Below, one piece after another: positions 59,637 through 64,000 of a stretch of DNA of 64,000 nt. Every line of letters starts with the position of its first letter. The stretch's first letter is position 1. The position numbers and the translations under genes were made by a program. This DNA comes from Ligula intestinalis (lineage: Eukaryota > Platyhelminthes > Cestoda > Diphyllobothriidea > Diphyllobothriidae). The notes under the pieces were generated by a model. It had not been told where the DNA came from and did not search any database. It saw only the letters and a program-made list of their open reading frames with translations. The DNA is taken from assembly GCA_036362985.1 (NCBI GenBank), contig JAYGXS010000004.1, forward strand, positions 39,159,626-39,223,625, in the 5' to 3' direction.

Positions 59637-61840
59637 AAGAATGTTGGAAACTTAAAACGATTTTCAAAACCGCTCAGTCTGATTGGTTCGCAGCCGGCCA
59701 GGGGGATGAGGACGACAGCCGGCGGCTTCACATCACAGAAAACAGCACCGGATGCATTAGCATTAAATCCGCCCTTTGCTGGATGACTCCTGGACAGCTG
59801 GTATGTGAAGTTGGGTGCCGGTACGCACACTCGTGTACACCCTTCCCTGCGTATGGCCTCAGGGAGGGTGATTTAGCGTAGTTGTCTCCGAAGTCTCTGC
59901 TGCTCCCACGGCCTAGTTGGTCAAGGCGGCACTTCTGTGGTGTGGCGCGTATTTTCTCAGATTCCTGCTGCTGCTGTGAGAAGCGCAACCACTAAAGCGT
60001 GTTTAATCAAAGGTGGAGCTAGTTAGCACGCTTCTACAGAAACAGGCTGACTACTGGATCGGTGCCTGTACAACGCATTTTCCTGCGTCCTGAGTAGAAA
60101 TACTAGCCACCTTTTGGAAGCAGTTGAGAGTAACCTTGGTAGTCTGATGGTGAAGGTGCAATAAAACGCGGATAAAAACAAGGCACTTTAACACACTTCT
60201 ATGTTGTGCATACTAGTTGACATCGTATATAAACCTTAACAGCTCTGTAAGTATAAAAGCACACAACTACTGTGTACCACCAGCTGAACTAAAAGTGCGT
60301 GTCCTCCACCAGGGACGTTTTAGTTCTTCGAATATTCCGATGTCAAACTTTAAAATCAATTGATCAAATGTATGTTTTCAGCTATTTATCATCGAGCCTA
60401 TACGATTGCATAGATGATGCAAATAGGAGAGTTGGACATGGTCAGGATCCTGGAGGCATGATCACTAGGACCCTCTACCGTGGGGAAAAGTCCTTACACG
60501 AATTGCTGTTCATGACCCCGAACGACCCCTGACTTCACTGACAGTTAGTTAGCGCATAAAAATATGATTGCTCATCCCCCCATTCATTTTGGTTGATGTT
60601 TCTCACGCCTTGCCGACCTGATGACCGCTACTGTTGATTAGCTTTTACCCACTATAATTACCCTCCTTTGGGTTGTTGCTTCTTAGTTCTGAAGATGGAC
60701 TCCTGTAAGAGTTCGAAAGCTCAGGACAATAAAACAATTGATCTAACACTCGACAAATTTTCTTTCTTAATAACTGTCTTTTGATTGATAGTCATCGTTC
60801 TCATACTGCCCGCATGGGGAGGTCGGCAGGGTGGGGTCATTGGGACTCCAGAAAGGGGGAGGGGGAAAGTAGGACAGGTTGTGAGTAACGTTAACAGTTG
60901 GAATATGCGAAGTGAACATCAGTGCGTGGAGTAAACAACTGTCCTGAGAACTGGGAGTGACATGCGATCACCACCTGAAGTCGGCGTAGCCCAGGTAAGG
61001 AAAGTGCCTTTATTAGCTTCTTCTCGCACTGGATTTCATTGGTGATCTTGGAAAAAGGGACACTTACGAATGAATGTCTGCTTTAAATGTGCATCTTCGG
61101 TCCTGAGGAGGCATCATCATATAGTAGCAGCGCACATGTATTCCAAAGGCATGAGGCATATCATTCTGAGGGGAGAGCGATTAAGTATTTCACTTCACTA
61201 ACAGAATAATAAAATGCATTTTAGGATGAGGTAGTGCTTGCTTGCTTTTATTAGAATGGAAGATCCTAACTTTTATGGCATATTTCATGGGCATTCTTTT
61301 ACAAAGAAAGAGCATTCTCTGGAAATACTGTTGATCGAGCCGGGGAAGGTTTCCAAATTACTCTTTCTGTCTTACACGTCATCGTTAGACAGACACAGCC
61401 GTAGTTGGAACTCCACTGCCTTCGTTCTTTGGGTCGACAATCTCACTGAATCGTTGCCACGACGTGACAGCTGTCGATTACTGTCGATTACATGCTTCCT
61501 TAAACTATGCAAAAGTTTAAGTATTCCATTCCTTTACGACCAGAGCTTTTTTATATTATGAAGCTGACCTACATTCGAAAACGTGAATTGAGCGTAACAC
61601 TTCTTCCTCCCCATCCATCCCCTTCATAACAATAATTTACTTCAAACAAACTAGTGCCATGTCCTTTAGTGTATGCCATGGGACCAACAAACATTTCATT
61701 AGGTGGGGTTTTGGCTTACTCAAGAGAATGCTTGGATTTTTGATGGTATAAACCTATTCGTGAATGCAGAATTTTATGCCATTTTAATTTAGATATGCTG
61801 GTGTATAAATAACTATAGTAACAGTGTTCCATTGTTCCAG
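59637..61840. other. Non-coding stretch upstream of the Ig exon
   Basis: Contains the Penelope-like terminal motif at 60693-60740. It ends in the acceptor of the Ig exon. A GTAAGG donor-like site near 60994 is in phase 0 with its upstream frame, so it does not fit the Ig exon. Confidence 0.5.
60693..60740 (+). mobile_element. Penelope-like element terminal motif, possible
   Basis: TTCTGAAGATGGACTCCTGT is followed by AAGAGTTCGAAAGCTCAGGA and CAATAAAAC. GGACTC and GAGTTC can form a 6-bp stem (one G-T pair) between CTGAAGA and CGAAAGCTC. The pattern 'CTGAAGA - hairpin - CGAAAGC - AATAAA' is, from memory, common at the ends of Penelope-like retroelements. No reverse transcriptase or GIY-YIG domain is visible nearby. 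Confidence 0.3.
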
Positions 61841-62143
61841 GTACTTCTACGGACAGTTTTTACTTCACGCTTTCCCCGCAAAATCAGGATGTTGAAGAAG
61901 GTCAACCCTTGCGATTGGAATGCGCAGTGAAGCCTAATCAGGACATTCATTACTCATGGCTGCACAATGGTTCAATGATAAAACCGGAATTGGAGAGCGG
62001 TCGCCGGTATCTAGCTGGTGAGAGCAATCTGCAGATACTGAATGCTGATCGTGATGTTGACCCAGGCCAGTACCAGTGTCAGGCACTGAACAAGACATCA
62101 AAGTTTGTCAGTGCCAGCCGTGAGGCCCTTGTCAATGTGTACT
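61841..62143 (+). CDS. Internal exon: Ig domain 1 of a PTK7/off-track-like receptor
   Basis: Seen: the exon follows a pyrimidine-containing acceptor (TTGTTCCAG) and ends at the donor GTAAGT. It is 303 bp long, opens with two bases that complete a split codon and ends with one base of the next, so it is a symmetric phase 1-1 module of 100 full codons. The domain has the Ig hallmarks: Cys27 in LRLEC, Trp39 in HYSWLHNG, then RRYLAGESNLQIL, and DVDPGQYQCQA with the second Cys at 79. There are two N-glycosylation sequons, NGS and NKT. Known: in PTK7/otk the first extracellular Ig domain follows the signal peptide and carries a similar arrangement (RRF..GSSL...DR..DSG.FQC in the human protein, from memory). 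These proteins are kinase-dead co-receptors in Wnt/planar polarity signalling. Inference: this is Ig1 of such a receptor. Another Ig-superfamily protein is possible. The remaining exons are not in the window. Confidence 0.9.
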
Positions 62144-62246
62144 GTAAGTTTTAATTCCAACCAACTGCAACTTTTTTCGGACATTTTGTTTACTGGCCTT
62201 TCAAAGATCCGTTTCCGTTCGGCAACCAGACCAATGTGACTTTGGA

Positions 62247-62785
62247 TACGAGGGGATGCCCAAAAACGAGAACTGTTTATTCAATGTTTATTTATTAACG
62301 ATAACCTCTTAAAAACTTTAATCCCCTTAAAAATACCGTGTACTAGATGATAACCAATTGTTCAAAGCCTTCTTCATATTCTTCGGAACTAACGCTGTTA
62401 AGTGCCTCTGGCGTTTTTTTACTAACCCAATCTAGGTTCTGTCGAAGCAGAGAACTATGTCAGACGCGTAGGGCGGGGGGAAGGGGTCGTTGTAATGTCG
62501 TTTTGCTCAAAAATTGGGTAATGTTCAACGCTGTGGGGGTAGGTGCCTTGTCATTATGATGCAGCCAGTCCCCTGACTGCTTTAAAGTTATTTTATTCTC
62601 ACCACCATCCTCAATCGTTTCAGTACCTGCAGATAGTAAGTTTGGTTTACTGTGGTGTCAAGGGAAGCGAATTCCACATGAACCACTCCTTTGATGTTGA
62701 AAAACAAACTGTCGATGATGCGTTGCTTATTTTAGTTTGTCAGTACAACATCGTTGAGAGCTGTGGTTGCTTGTCATAAAAGCTA
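62247..62785 (-). mobile_element. Decayed mariner (Tc1/mariner) transposon, 5'-truncated
   Basis: Seen on the minus strand: FFNIKGVVHVEF (near 62669-62704), VNQTYYLQVLKRLR (near 62612-62653), then after stops and a frameshift SGDWLHHNDKAPTPTALN (62523 upward), then SVSSEEYEEGFEQL (62355-62396). These follow, in order, the familiar mariner transposase blocks FFDIKG.VH, VN...Y..VL.RLR, HHDNAPAHTAL and the C-terminal EEY...FEQW region. A mariner-like terminal sequence, TACGAGGGGATGCCCAAAAA, begins at 62247 and would be the 3' end. Stop codons, at least one frameshift and the lack of a recognisable N-terminal DNA-binding part show a dead, truncated copy. It lies antisense in the intron about 100 bp downstream of the Ig exon. 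Confidence 0.85.
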
Positions 62786-64000
62786 CTTGGCTAACTGAGT
62801 AGGAAGAGTGTCTGTTAAGGGTACCTTGTGACAGAGGACAGCACTACCAACCCACTTGACTAAAGGAAATAATTATATTTTTTAAGTGCCCTCTCTTCCA
62901 GAGCCGTGCCGTCGTAGCCCATATGACAAGGAAATAAGACTATAAACCTCGAATGAGGAAGTACTGGGTTGGCTTATTGTTGAACTATGTCGGCCTAGAT
63001 GACGGAAATGGTCAATATAGTATCCCTTGTATTTTTTAAATTGGCATTTCGCTTTGTTAAAAATAATCGACCGCGTTCGCTGGTCTTCCTGCGGCACGTT
63101 TTTTTAAAAAAGACTGGTGATACAACTGTATGGACAAAAATATTTTAAGTCTCCATAGAGAGCGGGCGACCGACTGCCGGCCATAAGTTCATACTAAGAT
63201 GTCTGCAGTCAGTCTTTTCTTATATTTTGAACTTTAGCGTTCGGACCAATGCCGGCTTTAAGAAGAGTCAGAAAAGCGATAAAGACAGTCGAACGCTACC
63301 TGTTTGATACACATAATTTTCTATCTCAATATGCGCTCCTGGAGCACAAATTATGGTTATAGCTACTCCCGTGTATGCGAAACATCCAAATAGTACTTGA
63401 AATTGCAAATAAGACTTTCAATGTCAGCCAGGCTTTGGGTAGACTGTCACACAGTCTGTGATTGCCGCAAGATATGTACTTACCACGTGGAATCAAAACC
63501 GATTACCAAACCGACACAGATGACACTGGTAATATAACGTCCGAAGCCAACTGAAGGATGTAGTTAGCCGGTGATAATCACCAATGAAACATCTCATGCC
63601 TGTAGTCACGATCCAGATAGGCCTCTGGTATATTAGAGTGCAGTATATCCAGCATGAATTTAACGCGTAATGTTCTTGTCAAATCGGCTTTGAAATTAAG
63701 GTTACATGCTTATAATTGTGGGCTGGAAGTATGTCAGCTGACGATATAACTCACTCCTGCTGACCGTCGTGTTTGTCTAACCCCAGTACCACCTCGCTGT
63801 TACTTCCTACATACAAGCCTCCGTTTATGTGAGCTCTGAGTCCTTACCCAGGGAAGCCTGAGACGCGAAGGGATTAGCAGCCGGGCCGTTTGTGGCGCGT
63901 GAAGACGGGCCACATACCGATGCTTGCCTCTATGCACACCCATTCCCAGCTGCTTTGACAATTCGCCTTTCCATCGGAAAGTTGTGCGTGGGGGAGGGGG
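62786..64000. other. Intronic sequence downstream of the mariner copy
   Basis: No second Ig exon was recognised before the window ends. The N-terminal half of the mariner transposase and its other terminal repeat are not visible here. Confidence 0.5.

Noticed and set aside
60961..60994. ATG-led short frame ending at a GTAAGG donor upstream of the Ig exon
   Set aside because: The frame ends in phase 0, incompatible with the phase-1 start of the Ig exon, and lacks a hydrophobic leader.
63787..63828. Possible 42-bp micro-exon after CCCCAG and before GTGAGC, in compatible phase 1-1
   Set aside because: It would encode only a short peptide without Ig features. Such sites are expected by chance.
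1..64000. CRISPR array, bacterial defence cluster or other prokaryotic system
   Set aside because: No regular spacer-repeat pattern, operon layout or ribosome-binding sites. The window is eukaryotic in character.

Overview
This window looks like gene-poor genomic DNA of an animal. It has no operon-like packing of ORFs, canonical GT/AG splice sites around one clear protein domain, many decayed interspersed repeats, triplet microsatellites and one 100-N scaffold gap. The best taxonomic guess is a parasitic flatworm, perhaps a pseudophyllidean tapeworm. That rests on the general feel of the repeats and the gene structure, not on a search, and is held with low confidence. I see no bacterial, phage, CRISPR or other prokaryotic system.

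The one confident protein-coding element is a 303-bp exon at 61841-62143 (+). It encodes a complete immunoglobulin domain resembling the first Ig domain of the PTK7/off-track family of catalytically inactive receptor tyrosine kinases. It is a phase 1-1 exon with clean splice sites. Upstream on the same strand are two short candidate first exons, 23977-24058 and 48643-48706. Each encodes an ATG-initiated signal-peptide-like segment, ends in a strong donor (GTAAGT or GTGAGT) in phase 1, and sits in or at the edge of a CpG/GT-rich island. Either could join the Ig exon in frame, which would give a first intron of about 37.8 kb or 13.1 kb and perhaps two alternative promoters. The rest of such a gene (more Ig domains, membrane segment, pseudokinase) would lie beyond 64000.

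Everything else appears non-coding. Layout: 1-5500 has two neighbouring tRNA-derived SINE-like copies near 3.1-3.6 kb. 5.5 kb has a TTC microsatellite. 10.9-15.8 kb is very AT-rich and contains an old tandem duplication of about 1.7 kb. 17 kb has a compound triplet repeat. 20.5-21.2 kb has a TA microsatellite, the assembly gap and a near-identical 218-bp duplication. 21.7-24.6 kb is GC-rich and ends with candidate first exon 1. 24.6-47 kb holds repeat copies, decayed retroelement fragments and AT-rich duplicated segments. 47.8-48.7 kb holds a tRNA-like sequence, a CpG-rich island and candidate first exon 2. 49-61.8 kb holds further repeats, a second TTC tract, a GC-rich island at 53.7-54.1 kb and a CG palindrome at 59.6 kb. 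61.8-62.8 kb holds the Ig exon followed about 100 bp later by a decayed mariner transposon in opposite orientation.

Recurring repeat families that I could group by eye: A (ACTAGCTAAAAGCCCAGACA type), B (GC-rich, about 300-370 bp, SINE-like), C (a dispersed element with a degenerate telomere-like CCCTAA core), D (tRNA-derived SINE-like) and an AT-rich family F. All boundaries are approximate.
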